Positions 41,763 to 50,489 are shown, counted from the first letter of the stretch. The stretch is 64,000 nucleotides of DNA from Sphaerotilus hippei (GCF_003201595.1 NZ_QJJS01000001.1:62001-126000); one strand, 5' to 3'. A program made the numbers and translations. Notes: generated by a model from the sequence alone, not told the origin.

Positions 41763-42905
41763 ATGAAATTCATCGTGAAACCCGTCCTGGCTGCCATCGC
41801 CGTGGCTGCTGCCGGCTCCGCGTTCGCTCAGGAAGCCGTCGTGAAGATCGGTCACGTGGCTCCGACCAGCGGCGGCATCGCCCACCTGGGCAAGGACAAC
41901 GAATACGGTGCGCGCATGGCCATCGACGAGCTCAACGCCAAGGGCGTGGTCATCGGCGGCAAGAAGGTCAAGCTTGAACTGCTGGCCGAAGACGACGGCG
42001 CCGATCCGAAGCAGGGCACCGCCGCGGCCCAGAAGCTGGTCGACTCGAAGGTCGCCGGTGTCGTCGGCCACCTGAACTCGGGCACCTCCATCCCGGCCTC
42101 GAAGATCTACAGCGATGCCGGCATCCCGCAGATCTCGCCGTCGGCCACGAACCCGACCTTCACCCGCCAGGGCTTCAAGACCACGTTCCGCGTCGTGGCC
42201 GATGACGTGCACCTGGGTGGCACGCTGGGCCGTTATGCGGTCAAGAACCTGAAGGGCAAGACGGTCGCCGTCATCGACGACCGCACCGCCTATGGCCAGG
42301 GCGTGGCCGAGGAGTTCATCAAGGGCGCCACCGCCGCGGGCGCCAAGGTCGCCGGCCGCGAAGCCACCAACGACAAGGCCACGGACTTCACCGCCATCCT
42401 GACCAACATCAAGTCGAAGAAGCCGGACGTGATCTTCTTCGGCGGCATGGACGCCGTGGCCGGACCGATGATCCGCCAGATGAAGCAGCTGGGCATCAAG
42501 GCCAAGTTCATGGGCGGTGACGGCATCTGCACCGGCGAGCTGCCCAAGCTGTCGGGCGGCGCGATGGCCGACGAGCAGGTCGTCTGCGCCGAGGCCGGTG
42601 GTGTCGAAGGTGAAGCCAAGAAGGGCATGGACGTCTTCCGCACCGCCTTCAAGGCCAAGTTCAACACCGACGTGCAGATCTACGCACCGTACGTCTACGA
42701 CGCGACCAACGTGCTGGTGGCCGCGATGGTCAAGGCCGGCTCCGCCGAGCCGGCCAAGTACCTGCCGGTGCTGGCCAAGACGACCGGCTACAAGGGCGTG
42801 ACCGGCACCATCACCTTCGACGAGAAGGGTGACATCAAGAACGGCGCGCTGACGCTCTACACCTACAAGGGTGGCAACCGCGAGCAGATCGCCGTGGTGC
42901 GCTGA
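41763..42905 (+). CDS. livK: Branched-chain amino acid ABC transporter periplasmic binding protein
   Basis: A 380-residue exported protein with signal peptide MKFIVKPVLAAIAVAAAGSAFAQ. It belongs to the type I periplasmic binding fold (VVKIGHVAPTSGGIAHLGKDNEYGARMAIDELNAKG). The ligand-site region GHLNSGTSIPASKIYSDAGIPQISPSATNP is characteristic of LivJ/LivK. It delivers branched-chain amino acids to LivHM. The preferred start is ATG 41763, with GAGG 8 nt earlier. A terminator precedes it, so it may have its own promoter, giving higher expression than the permease genes. A strong terminator follows. Confidence 0.94.
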   Translation: MKFIVKPVLAAIAVAAAGSAFAQEAVVKIGHVAPTSGGIAHLGKDNEYGARMAIDELNAKGVVIGGKKVKLELLAEDDGADPKQGTAAAQKLVDSKVAGVVGHLNSGTSIPASKIYSDAGIPQISPSATNPTFTRQGFKTTFRVVADDVHLGGTLGRYAVKNLKGKTVAVIDDRTAYGQGVAEEFIKGATAAGAKVAGREATNDKATDFTAILTNIKSKKPDVIFFGGMDAVAGPMIRQMKQLGIKAKFMGGDGICTGELPKLSGGAMADEQVVCAEAGGVEGEAKKGMDVFRTAFKAKFNTDVQIYAPYVYDATNVLVAAMVKAGSAEPAKYLPVLAKTTGYKGVTGTITFDEKGDIKNGALTLYTYKGGNREQIAVVR

Positions 42906-42979
42906 TTCACCGTTCCGGCCCACGGCTGCCCTTCCGGGTGGCATGGCAGGCCGGATGGACGCCCCGTCATGGGGCGTGG

Positions 42980-43009
42980 ACGGGCGGCTTTCGGGCCGCC
43001 CGTTTTTTT
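42980..43009 (+). terminator. Strong intrinsic terminator after livK
   Basis: ACGGGCGGC and GCCGCCCGT arms with a 6-nt loop are followed by seven T. It lies 75 bp after the livK stop. A second small hairpin CCCCGA/TCGGGG follows at 43013-43028. The rest of the 360-bp gap to the next gene (42906-43265) shows nothing recognisable. Confidence 0.9.
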
Positions 43010-43265
43010 GTGCCCCGATCTTTCGGGGTCGAGCGCCGGGCGCGTATGCTCGGCCATCGCCGTCGGGCCCTGCACCGGGCGGCGATCTTCGTTCTGCCTC
43101 GCGTCCATGCCCTCGGCGCCCGCAGTGGCGCCCGCTCGGCGAGCGGGCCGCACACCGTGCCCTGATCCATCTTCGTACAGCACAGCGCCGATCTTCGGAG
43201 CGTTCACCCTGAGGGCGAGCGCTCCGGTTCCTGCCGCGCATCTCTGCTTCCAGAAGGGCCGACCC

Positions 43266-44024
43266 GTGCCGGGTTACCTCGTCAAACACGAACACATCAC
43301 GGTCGCCGGCCTGGCGAGCCTGCACATCCGCAGCCTGCTGGATCGCCAGCAGTACGCCGATCCGCTCGGCGAAGCCGAGGCGGTGGGCATCTCGTCGGCC
43401 GCCTGGCCGCTGTTCGGGCTGCTCTGGCCTTCGGGGCTGCACCTGGCGGCGGCGGCGGCGATCCGGCCGGTGCGTGCCGGCGAGCGCATCCTCGAGATCG
43501 GCTGCGGCCTGGCCCTGGCCAGCCTGATCAGCCACCGCCGCGGGGCCGACGTGACGGCCAGCGACTGCCACCCGCTGGCGGGCAGCTTCCTGCTCGAGAA
43601 CCTGAGGCTCAACGGCCTGCTGCCCTTGCCCTACTGCCATGGCGACTGGGCGATCAGCGATCCGGACGCGCCGGCAGAGGCCGGGCCGGCCAGTCCGCAC
43701 GGCTCCAGCCTGCACGGACGCTTCGGCCTGATCATGGGCAGCGACGTGCTCTACGAGCGCGACGAGGCGGGGGTGCTGCCCCAGTTCATCGCCCGCCACG
43801 CGACGGCGGCAGGCGAGGTGATGATCATCGACCCCAACCGCGGCAATCGCAGCGCGTTCAACCGGCGCATGGCGGCGCTGGGGTATGGTCTGCAGGAAAC
43901 GATCATCAAGGACCCCGAGGGTCCCGGTGGCGCCTACAGCGGGCGCCTGCTGCACTTCCGCCGCGAGGGCCTGGCCCCGTCCGTGCTCCAGGAGATCCAT
44001 GGTTCGCATTCAACTGGTCATTGA
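43266..44024 (+). CDS. SAM-dependent methyltransferase, METTL-like family
   Basis: A 252-residue protein with GTG start 43266, preceded by AGAAGGG. A Rossmann SAM motif ILEIGCGLALASLISHRRGADVTASDCHPL lies at about residues 80-110, with a family amino terminus SAAWPLFGLLWPSGLHLA. This resembles the nicotinamide N-methyltransferase/METTL21-like lysine methyltransferase group (PF10294). The target is unknown. The stop overlaps the next gene by 26 nt, indicating an operon. Confidence 0.82.
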   Translation: MPGYLVKHEHITVAGLASLHIRSLLDRQQYADPLGEAEAVGISSAAWPLFGLLWPSGLHLAAAAAIRPVRAGERILEIGCGLALASLISHRRGADVTASDCHPLAGSFLLENLRLNGLLPLPYCHGDWAISDPDAPAEAGPASPHGSSLHGRFGLIMGSDVLYERDEAGVLPQFIARHATAAGEVMIIDPNRGNRSAFNRRMAALGYGLQETIIKDPEGPGGAYSGRLLHFRREGLAPSVLQEIHGSHSTGH

Positions 44025-44868
44025 CCTGAATTACACCGTCGCGCCCCCCGGCGCCGACTTCGTCTTCAACATCCACTGCGCGCACACCCGCTGCCAGACG
44101 GTGGTCAGCCAGCAGCTGCACATCAACCAGCCGGTGCGCCCGCTGGTGCACACCGATCCGGTCACCGCCAACCGCTACCTGCGTCTGGCCGCCGTCCCGG
44201 GGCCGCTGCAGGTGCTCTACACGGCCTGCGTCGACATCCAGCAGCACTTCGAGTGGCCCGACCGGCTCGAGGAGGTGCCGGTGGCCCAGCTGCCCACGCC
44301 GGTGCTGAACTACATCTACCCCAGCCGCTACTGCCAGTCCGACCGGCTGGGCGCGCTGGCCACGGCCGAGTTCGGTCACCTGCCCAAGGGCTACCGGCGC
44401 GTGATCGCGATCCAGAACTGGGTGCGCCAGCGGGTCAGCTTCAGGCAGAACACCACCAACTCCCACACCTCGGCGCTGGACACCCTGACCGACCGGGTCG
44501 GCGTCTGCCGTGACTTCGCCCACCTGATGATCGCGCTGTGCCGTGCGTTGAGCATCCCGGCGCGTTTCACCACCGGCATCGACTACGGCGCCGACCCGGC
44601 CCTGGGCCCGACCGACTTCCATGCCTATGTCGAGGTCTACCTGAGCCACCGCTGGTACATCGTCGATCCCTCCGGCACGGCCATCCCGATGGGCTTCGTG
44701 CGCCTGGGGGTCGGGCGGGATGCGGCGGACGTGGCCTTCGCCACCATCTTCGGCGGCGTGCAGTCGGCGCTGCCGCGCCTGGAGGTGCGTGCGGTGACCG
44801 ACGACAGCGGCCGCTGGGCCGTCCCGCAGCACCGCATCGAGGCCTTGTCGACCGATTCGGGGCCTTGA
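43999..44868 (+). CDS. Transglutaminase-like cysteine protease-fold protein
   Basis: A 289-residue protein from ATG 43999 with AGGAG just upstream. The catalytic triad is visible: Cys in DRVGVCRDFAHLMIALCRAL, His in DFHAYVEVYL and Asp in WYIVDPSG. The amino-terminal part has the bacterial transglutaminase-like N domain (LVIDLNYTVAPPGADFVFNIHCA). Members act as proteases, cross-linkers or peptide ligases; the function here is unknown. It overlaps the methyltransferase gene. Confidence 0.88.
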   Translation: MVRIQLVIDLNYTVAPPGADFVFNIHCAHTRCQTVVSQQLHINQPVRPLVHTDPVTANRYLRLAAVPGPLQVLYTACVDIQQHFEWPDRLEEVPVAQLPTPVLNYIYPSRYCQSDRLGALATAEFGHLPKGYRRVIAIQNWVRQRVSFRQNTTNSHTSALDTLTDRVGVCRDFAHLMIALCRALSIPARFTTGIDYGADPALGPTDFHAYVEVYLSHRWYIVDPSGTAIPMGFVRLGVGRDAADVAFATIFGGVQSALPRLEVRAVTDDSGRWAVPQHRIEALSTDSGP

Positions 44869-44962
44869 ACCCCCGGATCGATGGGGTGTTCACAACGGCG
44901 TGAAAAACCCCTTCGATTCGTCACGCAATGGTGCTATGTTTCGTCAACTACCGGAGACGAGC

Positions 44963-45262
44963 ATGGCCTCTACCCCCTCCACCGCCCGCGGCGGTGCCCG
45001 CAAGGGACGGCTGCCTTCCGGGGTTGCCGCTCAGGTGACTCCGCCACCGGTGCCGCGTCTGGAGCAGCTGCGCCGTGCCCTGCTGCCGACGATGGACTGC
45101 CTGCGCCGCTGCCGCGCCGACCTGATCGACATGGCCCTGATCGACGACTACGTCGACCTGAACTGGCTTGAATGGCAGGGGGGCAGCCTCAAGCTCACCG
45201 TGACCGGCCGCAACATCTGCGCGCAGCTGCAGCGCGCCCAGCGCGAAGCCAGTTCCGGTTGA
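44963..45262 (+). CDS. Conserved hypothetical protein (99 aa)
   Basis: ATG 44963 with GGAG 7 nt before it gives 99 residues. In-frame starts 44900 and 44936 lack ribosome sites. An amino-terminal Ala/Pro/Arg-rich segment is followed by a compact region (LEQLRRALLPTMDCLRRCRADLIDMALIDDYVDLNWLEWQGGSLKLTVTGRNICAQL). No characterised family is recognised; the carboxy-terminal WLEWQGGSLKLTVTG looks like a small beta-rich fold. It lies 94 bp after the transglutaminase-like gene. Cytoplasmic by lack of a signal. Confidence 0.65.
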   Translation: MASTPSTARGGARKGRLPSGVAAQVTPPPVPRLEQLRRALLPTMDCLRRCRADLIDMALIDDYVDLNWLEWQGGSLKLTVTGRNICAQLQRAQREASSG

Positions 45263-45386
45263 GGTTCCGGCCCCACGCTGGCCGGGGCGTGCCTGCCGGC
45301 CTGACCGTTCTGCGTGCCAGCGCACCGACCGGCCCGATGCCGTCCTGCACCATGAGGCGCTCGACATCCATCGCAAGGAGGCGCAC

Positions 45387-45521
45387 ATGTCCAAAGGCAA
45401 GAACGGCAACAAGGAAGTCAAGAAGCCCAAGAAGGATCCAGGGCCGGGCAAGTCCATGACACCTGTCGTCGCCACCCCCGTGGTCGCCGCGGCCGCGCCG
45501 GTCCGGGCCCGCAGGAAGTGA
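45387..45521 (+). CDS. Small basic conserved protein (44 aa)
   Basis: A 44-residue protein beginning MSKGKNGNKEVKKPKKD and ending PVRARRK, with the strong ribosome site AAGGAGG 6 nt before ATG 45387. It is Lys/Gly/Ala/Val-rich with no membrane segment. The M-S-K-G-K-N-G-N-K-E start recalls a short Burkholderiales family of unknown function. The ribosome site and codon pattern argue that it is real. A GC hairpin (45529-45552) follows. Confidence 0.65.
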   Translation: MSKGKNGNKEVKKPKKDPGPGKSMTPVVATPVVAAAAPVRARRK

Positions 45522-45528
45522 TGCGGGT

Positions 45529-45552
45529 GGCCGCCTGCCTCGGCGGGCGGCC
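45529..45552 (+). terminator. GC hairpin after the 44-aa gene
   Basis: GGCCGCC and GGCGGCC arms around a 10-nt loop lie 8 bp after the stop. No U-tract is seen. The rest of 45553-45796 holds nothing recognisable. Confidence 0.35.
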
Positions 45553-45796
45553 CGCGGTGTCAACGGCACGGGGCCGAGGCACCTCACCTCGCAAGCCCAT
45601 CGTCGTCCCACCGAACGTGGGGCAGCACGACCCGGTCGGCGAGCACCGCCTTTTCGCCGATCCGCGACGGCCGGATCCGGGACCGGCGCCCGCCTGATCG
45701 GTGGCTTGCGCCGCAGCACGTCGGCCGGCATGGCGGACCTGTTCCCGCGCCGGACGGCCCGGGCGCCGCGCGGTTGAGCGCATTACACTGTGGCCC

Positions 45797-45820
45797 GGAG
45801 GCGCTCGCAACGGCGCCTCC
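45797..45820 (+). promoter_or_regulatory. Hairpin just upstream of the FMN aptamer
   Basis: GGAGGCGC and GCGCCTCC arms with an 8-nt loop lie 6 bp before the aptamer. It may be part of the riboswitch leader. Its function is unknown. Confidence 0.35.
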
Positions 45821-45826
45821 AGCGTT

Positions 45827-45983
45827 CTCAGGGCGGGGTGGAATTCCCCACCGGCGGTGATGGTGGTGGGGCTGCTCGCGGGCTCACGGCATGAGCCCGC
45901 GAGCGCCCGCAGGCTCATGCCGGCGGGGTCAGCAGACCCGGTGTGACTCCGGGGCCGACGGTCACAGTCCGGATGAAAGAGAC
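45827..45983 (+). ncRNA. FMN riboswitch (RFN element)
   Basis: The conserved RFN blocks are present in order: GGGCGGGGTGGAATTCCCC at 45831, then CCACCGGCGGTGATGG, AGCAGACCCGGTGTGA, CCGGGGCCGACGGTCA and AGTCCGGATGAAAGAGA ending near 45983. The variable P3 hairpin (GCTCGCGGGCTCA/TGAGCCCGCGAGC) is GC-rich. It binds FMN and represses the downstream gene, here a lumazine synthase starting 14 nt after the aptamer, so the switch likely acts on translation. Confidence 0.95.
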
Positions 45984-45996
45984 TGGCCACACCATC

Positions 45997-46476
45997 ATGA
46001 CTCACACCTCTGCTGCTTCCGCTCCCCGCATCGCTGCCATCAGCGCTTCCTGGCACCGTGACATCGTGCACCGCGCACGTGACGCCTGCGTGGCCGAACT
46101 GGCCCGCCATGACGTCGCCGCCAGCCAGGTCGAACATTTCGACGTGCCCGGCGCGTTCGAGATCCCGCTGCTGGCCCGGCGCCTGGCCGAATCCGGCCGC
46201 TTCGATGCCATCGTCGCCTTCGGGCTGGTGGTCGATGGCGGCGTCTACCGCCACGACTTCGTCGCCACCGCCGTCATCGACGGCCTGATGCGCGTGCAGC
46301 TCGACAGCGGCGTGCCGGTGCTGTCGGCCGTGCTGACCCCGCACCAGTTCCACGAGCACGCCACCCACCAGGGCTGGTTCTCCGAGCACTTCGTGACCAA
46401 GGGCATCGAGGCCGCCCAGGCCGCGCTGCAGACCCTGGCGCTGCACCGCCAGGTGTCGACGCTGCTGTCGCGCTGA
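45997..46476 (+). CDS. ribH2: 6,7-dimethyl-8-ribityllumazine synthase, type II (RibH2-like)
   Basis: A 159-residue protein from ATG 45997. It condenses 5-amino-6-ribitylaminouracil with 3,4-dihydroxybutanone phosphate in riboflavin synthesis. Sequence blocks IAAISASWHRDIVHRA, VPGAFEIPLLARRLAESG, FGLVVDGGVYRHDFVATAVIDGLMRVQLDSG and LTPHQFHEHATHQGWFSEHFVTKG fit the decameric type II lumazine synthases (RibH2) better than the E. coli RibE type, judging by DGGVYRHDFVA and HEHATH. It sits directly under an FMN riboswitch and is followed without gap by a DTW-domain gene. A canonical ribBAH cluster is absent from the window. Confidence 0.9.
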   Translation: MTHTSAASAPRIAAISASWHRDIVHRARDACVAELARHDVAASQVEHFDVPGAFEIPLLARRLAESGRFDAIVAFGLVVDGGVYRHDFVATAVIDGLMRVQLDSGVPVLSAVLTPHQFHEHATHQGWFSEHFVTKGIEAAQAALQTLALHRQVSTLLSR

Positions 46477-46477
46477 C

Positions 46478-47167
46478 GTGACGCAGGGGCCCGACGCCCT
46501 GGCGGCGCCGAGTCCTTCGCGCCGCGCCCTCTGCCCCGCCTGCCAGCGGCCGCTGGCCAGCTGCCTGTGCCGCTGGGCGGCCCCGACCGATCATCAGGTC
46601 GAGGTGCTGATCCTGCAGCATCCACTCGAGGTGAATCAGGCCAAGGGCAGCGCGCGCCTGCTGCAGCTCAGCCTGGCCCGTTGCCGGCTGTTCGTCGGCG
46701 AGACCTTCGATCCGGTGTCGCTGGAAGCTTGGTTGCGACCGCCGGGTTCGTCGCGCCGCCCGGTGCTGCTCTATCCTGACACCGATGCGCAGGCTGACCC
46801 CGGCCTGCGGTCCGCGCCGGCCGCGTGCCCGGACGAGCTGCAGGATCCGGCGCGGCTGCGCCTGGTCGTGCTCGACGGCACCTGGCGCAAGAGCCGCAAG
46901 ATGCTCTACCTCAACGCGCTGCTGCAGCAGCTGCCGCGCCTGGCGCTGCACGACCCGCCGCCCTCGCACTACCGTGCCGTGCGCCGGGCCCGCCGGCCCG
47001 ATCAGCTCTCGACGCTGGAGGCCACCGTGCTGGCACTGCAGCAGCTGGAATCGACGACCGCCAGGGGCGACCCGCAGCGCTGGCAGGCGCTGCTGGAGGC
47101 CTTCGACGGTTTTGTCGAGGACCGGCTGGTGCGGGCGGCCTCCAGTTCGGGGCCGCCGTGCCGATGA
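46478..47167 (+). CDS. tapT: tRNA-uridine aminocarboxypropyltransferase, DTW domain
   Basis: A 229-residue protein with GTG start one base after the ribH stop. The DTW-domain signature appears as D-G-T-W-R-K-S-R-K-M-L (VVLDGTWRKSRKML), with an amino-terminal zinc-like cluster CPACQRPLASCLC. DTW enzymes (TapT/TuaA) add the 3-amino-3-carboxypropyl group to uridine at position 47 of tRNA using S-adenosylmethionine. It may be co-transcribed with ribH2 under the FMN switch. A poor ribosome site suggests coupling to the preceding gene. Confidence 0.85.
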   Translation: MTQGPDALAAPSPSRRALCPACQRPLASCLCRWAAPTDHQVEVLILQHPLEVNQAKGSARLLQLSLARCRLFVGETFDPVSLEAWLRPPGSSRRPVLLYPDTDAQADPGLRSAPAACPDELQDPARLRLVVLDGTWRKSRKMLYLNALLQQLPRLALHDPPPSHYRAVRRARRPDQLSTLEATVLALQQLESTTARGDPQRWQALLEAFDGFVEDRLVRAASSSGPPCR

Positions 47168-47212
47168 CCCGGAAGGTCCCATCCTTCGTGCAGATTTGAG
47201 CAGGAGCCTCCC

Positions 47213-47428
47213 ATGAGCCCCATCAGTGCCTCCACCGCCAGCAGTGCGCTGGTCAACGGCGCGTCGTCGGGTCCTCCCGGCACGGTGTCGGGCGCGGCCT
47301 CGATGCTGGTGCTCAAGAAGGCGCTCGATGTCGAGGCCGGTTCGGCCGCCCAGCTGCTGCAGGCCTTGCCGCAGCCGCCGCTGGCCACGTCGGGATCGGT
47401 CGGCACCCAGATCAACACCTACGCCTGA
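47213..47428 (+). CDS. YjfB-like small protein (putative motility protein family)
   Basis: A 71-residue protein with an AGGAG site before ATG 47213. The carboxy-terminal pattern LVLKKALDVEAGSAAQLLQALPQ...GSVGTQINTYA is that of the YjfB family (PF14070), annotated as putative motility protein and often near flagellar genes. No flagellar gene is present here, so the role is uncertain. It starts 45 bp after the DTW gene. Confidence 0.75.
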   Translation: MSPISASTASSALVNGASSGPPGTVSGAASMLVLKKALDVEAGSAAQLLQALPQPPLATSGSVGTQINTYA

Positions 47429-47498
47429 GTCCGGCGGCCCTACCATCCGGGCATGTCCCCGCCGGTCGCGGGGGTCCTGACCTGGAGAGACGCTGCCC

Positions 47499-48164
47499 GT
47501 GACTGCGCATGTCCCCCGGCTCGCCGCCCACCTGCGGGCCCATCCTCGTCTGCTCGCGGCGCTGGTCACGGGCATGGCGGCGGCCTGGCTGCTGCCGGCC
47601 ACGTCCGCGCTGATCACCCGCAGCCTGATCGGCTGGAACGTGACGGTGTGGCTCTACCTGCTGCTGGCCGGCCTGATGATGCTGCAGGCCGATCACCTGC
47701 GGCTGCGGCGCATCGCCGTGGCCCAGGCCGAAGGGGCGGCCACCGTGCTGTTCATCGTGATCGTGGCGGCGATGGTGAGCCTGGCGGGCATCGTGGTCGA
47801 ACTGTCGGCGGCCAAGGTGCCGGGCGCCCGGCATGCCCTGCCGCACATCGCCCTGGCGCTGGCGACCGTGGCCGGTTCGTGGCTGCTGGTGCCCACCATG
47901 TTCGCGCTGACCTACGCGAGCGTGTACTGGCGCACGCCCCATGGCAGCGGGCTGCGCTTCCCGGAGGCCGATCCGGCCTTCCGGCCCGATTACGGCGATT
48001 TCCTCTACGTCGCCTTCACGATCGCCGTGGCCTCGCAGACCGCCGACGTCAGCATCACGAACCCGCCGATGCGTCGCCTGGTGCTGCTGCAGTCGCTGCT
48101 GTCCTTCCTGTTCAACACCGCCATCCTGGCGTTCTCGATCAACATCGCGGCGAGCATGTTCTGA
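47499..48164 (+). CDS. DUF1345 family membrane protein
   Basis: A 221-residue protein with five or six hydrophobic helices, starting at GTG 47499. The family block DYGDFLYVAFTIAVASQTADVSITNPPMRRLVLLQSLLSFLFNTAILAFSINIAASMF is typical of DUF1345. The function is unknown. It converges on the DinG-family gene with 18 bp between the two stops. Confidence 0.82.
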   Translation: MTAHVPRLAAHLRAHPRLLAALVTGMAAAWLLPATSALITRSLIGWNVTVWLYLLLAGLMMLQADHLRLRRIAVAQAEGAATVLFIVIVAAMVSLAGIVVELSAAKVPGARHALPHIALALATVAGSWLLVPTMFALTYASVYWRTPHGSGLRFPEADPAFRPDYGDFLYVAFTIAVASQTADVSITNPPMRRLVLLQSLLSFLFNTAILAFSINIAASMF

Positions 48165-48182
48165 CGCGCGGGCATGGCCCGC

Positions 48183-50489
48183 TCAGCCGGGCGGCGTCGG
48201 CGGGGTCGACCCGCCGCCCGTGCCGTCCAGCGACCACCAGGCCGGCAGCAGCGCACGCACCTCGCGCCGCGCGAAGCGCTCGTCCAGCAGGTGCACCACC
48301 CCGCGGTCCTGCGGCGTGCGGATCACGCGGCCGGCGGCCTGCACCACCTTCTGCAGGCCGGGATAGAGGTAGGTGTAGTCGAAGCCGTGGCCCAGCAGCT
48401 GGTCGATGCGCTGGCGCATCTGCTCGTTGACCGGATTGACCTGCGGCATGCCCAGCGTCGCGACGAAGGCGCCGATCAGCCGGTCGCCCGGCAGGTCGAT
48501 GCCTTCGGCAAAGGCGCCACCCAGCACCGCGAAGCCCACGCCCCGTCCGCCGGGAACGAAGCGCGCCAGGAAGGCCGCCTGCTCGGCTTCGCTCATGCGG
48601 CGCGACTGGCGCCACAGCGGCAGCCCCGGATGCCGCGCCTCGACGCAGGCGAGCACCTGCTCCAGGTAGTCGTAGCTGCTGAAGAACGCCAGGTAGTGGC
48701 CGGGGCGCTCGCCGTACTGCTGCGCGATCAGGTCGGCGATGCGCTCCAGCGAGGCGGCACGGTCCTTGTAGCGGGTCGACAGCCGCCGGGCGATGTGCAC
48801 GGCCAGCTGGCCGCTGTCGAACGGGGACTCGACGTCGATCTGCGCCGTGTCCTGCGGCAGCCCCAGCAGCTCGCGGTGGTAGTGCCCCGGCTGCAGCGTG
48901 GCCGAGAACAGCGTGCTGCTGTGCGCGGCGGCCCAGCGCGGCGCCAGGAAGCCGGCCGGCACCACGTTGCGCAGGCACAGCGTCACCGCCAGCCCGCTGC
49001 GGGTCAGGTCCCACAGCGAATGGGGGCCGTCGCTTTCGGCCAGCCGGGTCAGCGCCAGGGTGTCGAGCAGGAAACCCTGCAGGTCGGCGTCGACCTCGGT
49101 CGGGTGCTCGGCCAGGTGCTCGTGGATGGCCGAGTGGGCCTGCTGCAGCGCCTGCAGCAGCGCCTCCGGCGCCTCGGCCAGCAGCTGGTGGTCCTCGGGA
49201 TGGGCGCCGAGCAGCGCCTTCCAGCGTTTCTGCAGCCGCTGCAGCGGCAGGCGCAGCGCCGGGGGCGCGGTGTCGCGCACCCGCTTGAGGCTGGCGGCCT
49301 CCAGGCTGGCGCTGTACATCGAGCGGGCGCGGTCGACCAGGTTGTGCGCCTCGTCGACCAGCAGCGCCACGCGCCAGTCCTGCGTGGCGGTCAGTCCGTG
49401 CAGCAGCGCGCTCGAGTCGAAGAAGTGGTTGTAGTCGCCCACCACCGCGTCGCTCCAGCGGGCCAGCTCCTGGGTCAGGTAGTAGGGGCAGATCGTGTGG
49501 GTGGCGGCCAGCGCGCGGACCGTTTCGCGGTCCCACGCCGGCAGCGCGAGGGCGGCCTCGCGTGCGGCCCCCAGGCGGTCGTAGAAGCCCCGGGCCAGAG
49601 GGCAGGACTCGCCGTGGCAGGCCCGGTCCGGGTGTTCGCAGGCCTTGTCGCGTGCCACCAGCTCCAGCGTGCGCAGCGGCAGGTCGGCACTGCGGCGCAG
49701 CGTCTCCAGCGCGTGCAGCGCCATGGCCCGGCCCGAGGTCTTCGCGGTCAGGAAGAACACCCGGTCGATCCGCTGCGCCGGCATCGCCTTGAGCAGCGGG
49801 AAGAGCGTGCCCACCGTCTTGCCGATGCCCGTGGGCGCCTGCGCCATCAGGCAGCGCCCGGCGCGCGCGCCCTTGTAGACGGCCTCGGCCAGCGGCCGCT
49901 GGCCGGGGCGGAAGTCCGGGTGCGGAAAGCGCAGCGTCTCCAGCGAACGGTCCCGGTCGCTGCGGTGCAGTGCCTCCTGCGCCGCCCAGGCCAGATAGGC
50001 CCGGCAGCGCTGCTCGAAGTGGGCCTGCAGCGCCGCCGCCGGCGCCCGCTCGGTGAACACCGTCTCCTGCTGCGTGCCGATGTCGAGGTAGGCCAGCGCC
50101 AGTTCCACCTCCGCGAGCCCCTGCTGCGCGCACAGCAGCCAGCCGTAGATGCGCAGCTGCGCCCAGTGCAGCGCGCGGTGGTTGGCGGGCTGCCGGTCGA
50201 GCCGGCCGCGGTGGGTCTTGATCTCCTCGAGCCGCTGGCGGGCCATGTCGTAGCCGTCGGCCCGCCCGCGCACCCGCAGCGTGCCGAAGTCGCCGCTCAG
50301 CGGCAGCTCGGCCTGCCAGGCCGGGCCGCGGCGGGCGGCCACCAGCGCATGCCCCTCCTGGCCCTCGAGCGCGGTGGGCGAGGGCGTGAAACGCAGGTCG
50401 AGGTCACCCGCCTTGGCGGTGAACTCGCACAGCGCCCGCACGGCGACGGTGCACGTCGGCGTGCAGGGGTCGTTCCCGGCGGAGGTCAT
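48183..50489 (-). CDS. DinG/XPD-type DNA helicase with amino-terminal PD-(D/E)XK nuclease domain
   Basis: A 768-residue protein. The amino-terminal region has a RecB/Cas4-like nuclease signature: G-R-A-D78-G-Y, E89-I-K91 and Q111-L-R-I-Y115. A superfamily 2 helicase follows with Walker A APTGIGKT (218-225), four cysteines at about 284, 291, 296 and 334 that could bind a [4Fe-4S] cluster, the D-E-A-H box (379-382), and motif VI QAAGRVIRTPQDRG. Such proteins unwind DNA from 5' to 3' and may cut it, probably for repair. It starts within the nhaR stop (ATGA overlap), so the two are coupled. Confidence 0.93.
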   Translation of the reverse strand: MTSAGNDPCTPTCTVAVRALCEFTAKAGDLDLRFTPSPTALEGQEGHALVAARRGPAWQAELPLSGDFGTLRVRGRADGYDMARQRLEEIKTHRGRLDRQPANHRALHWAQLRIYGWLLCAQQGLAEVELALAYLDIGTQQETVFTERAPAAALQAHFEQRCRAYLAWAAQEALHRSDRDRSLETLRFPHPDFRPGQRPLAEAVYKGARAGRCLMAQAPTGIGKTVGTLFPLLKAMPAQRIDRVFFLTAKTSGRAMALHALETLRRSADLPLRTLELVARDKACEHPDRACHGESCPLARGFYDRLGAAREAALALPAWDRETVRALAATHTICPYYLTQELARWSDAVVGDYNHFFDSSALLHGLTATQDWRVALLVDEAHNLVDRARSMYSASLEAASLKRVRDTAPPALRLPLQRLQKRWKALLGAHPEDHQLLAEAPEALLQALQQAHSAIHEHLAEHPTEVDADLQGFLLDTLALTRLAESDGPHSLWDLTRSGLAVTLCLRNVVPAGFLAPRWAAAHSSTLFSATLQPGHYHRELLGLPQDTAQIDVESPFDSGQLAVHIARRLSTRYKDRAASLERIADLIAQQYGERPGHYLAFFSSYDYLEQVLACVEARHPGLPLWRQSRRMSEAEQAAFLARFVPGGRGVGFAVLGGAFAEGIDLPGDRLIGAFVATLGMPQVNPVNEQMRQRIDQLLGHGFDYTYLYPGLQKVVQAAGRVIRTPQDRGVVHLLDERFARREVRALLPAWWSLDGTGGGSTPPTPPG

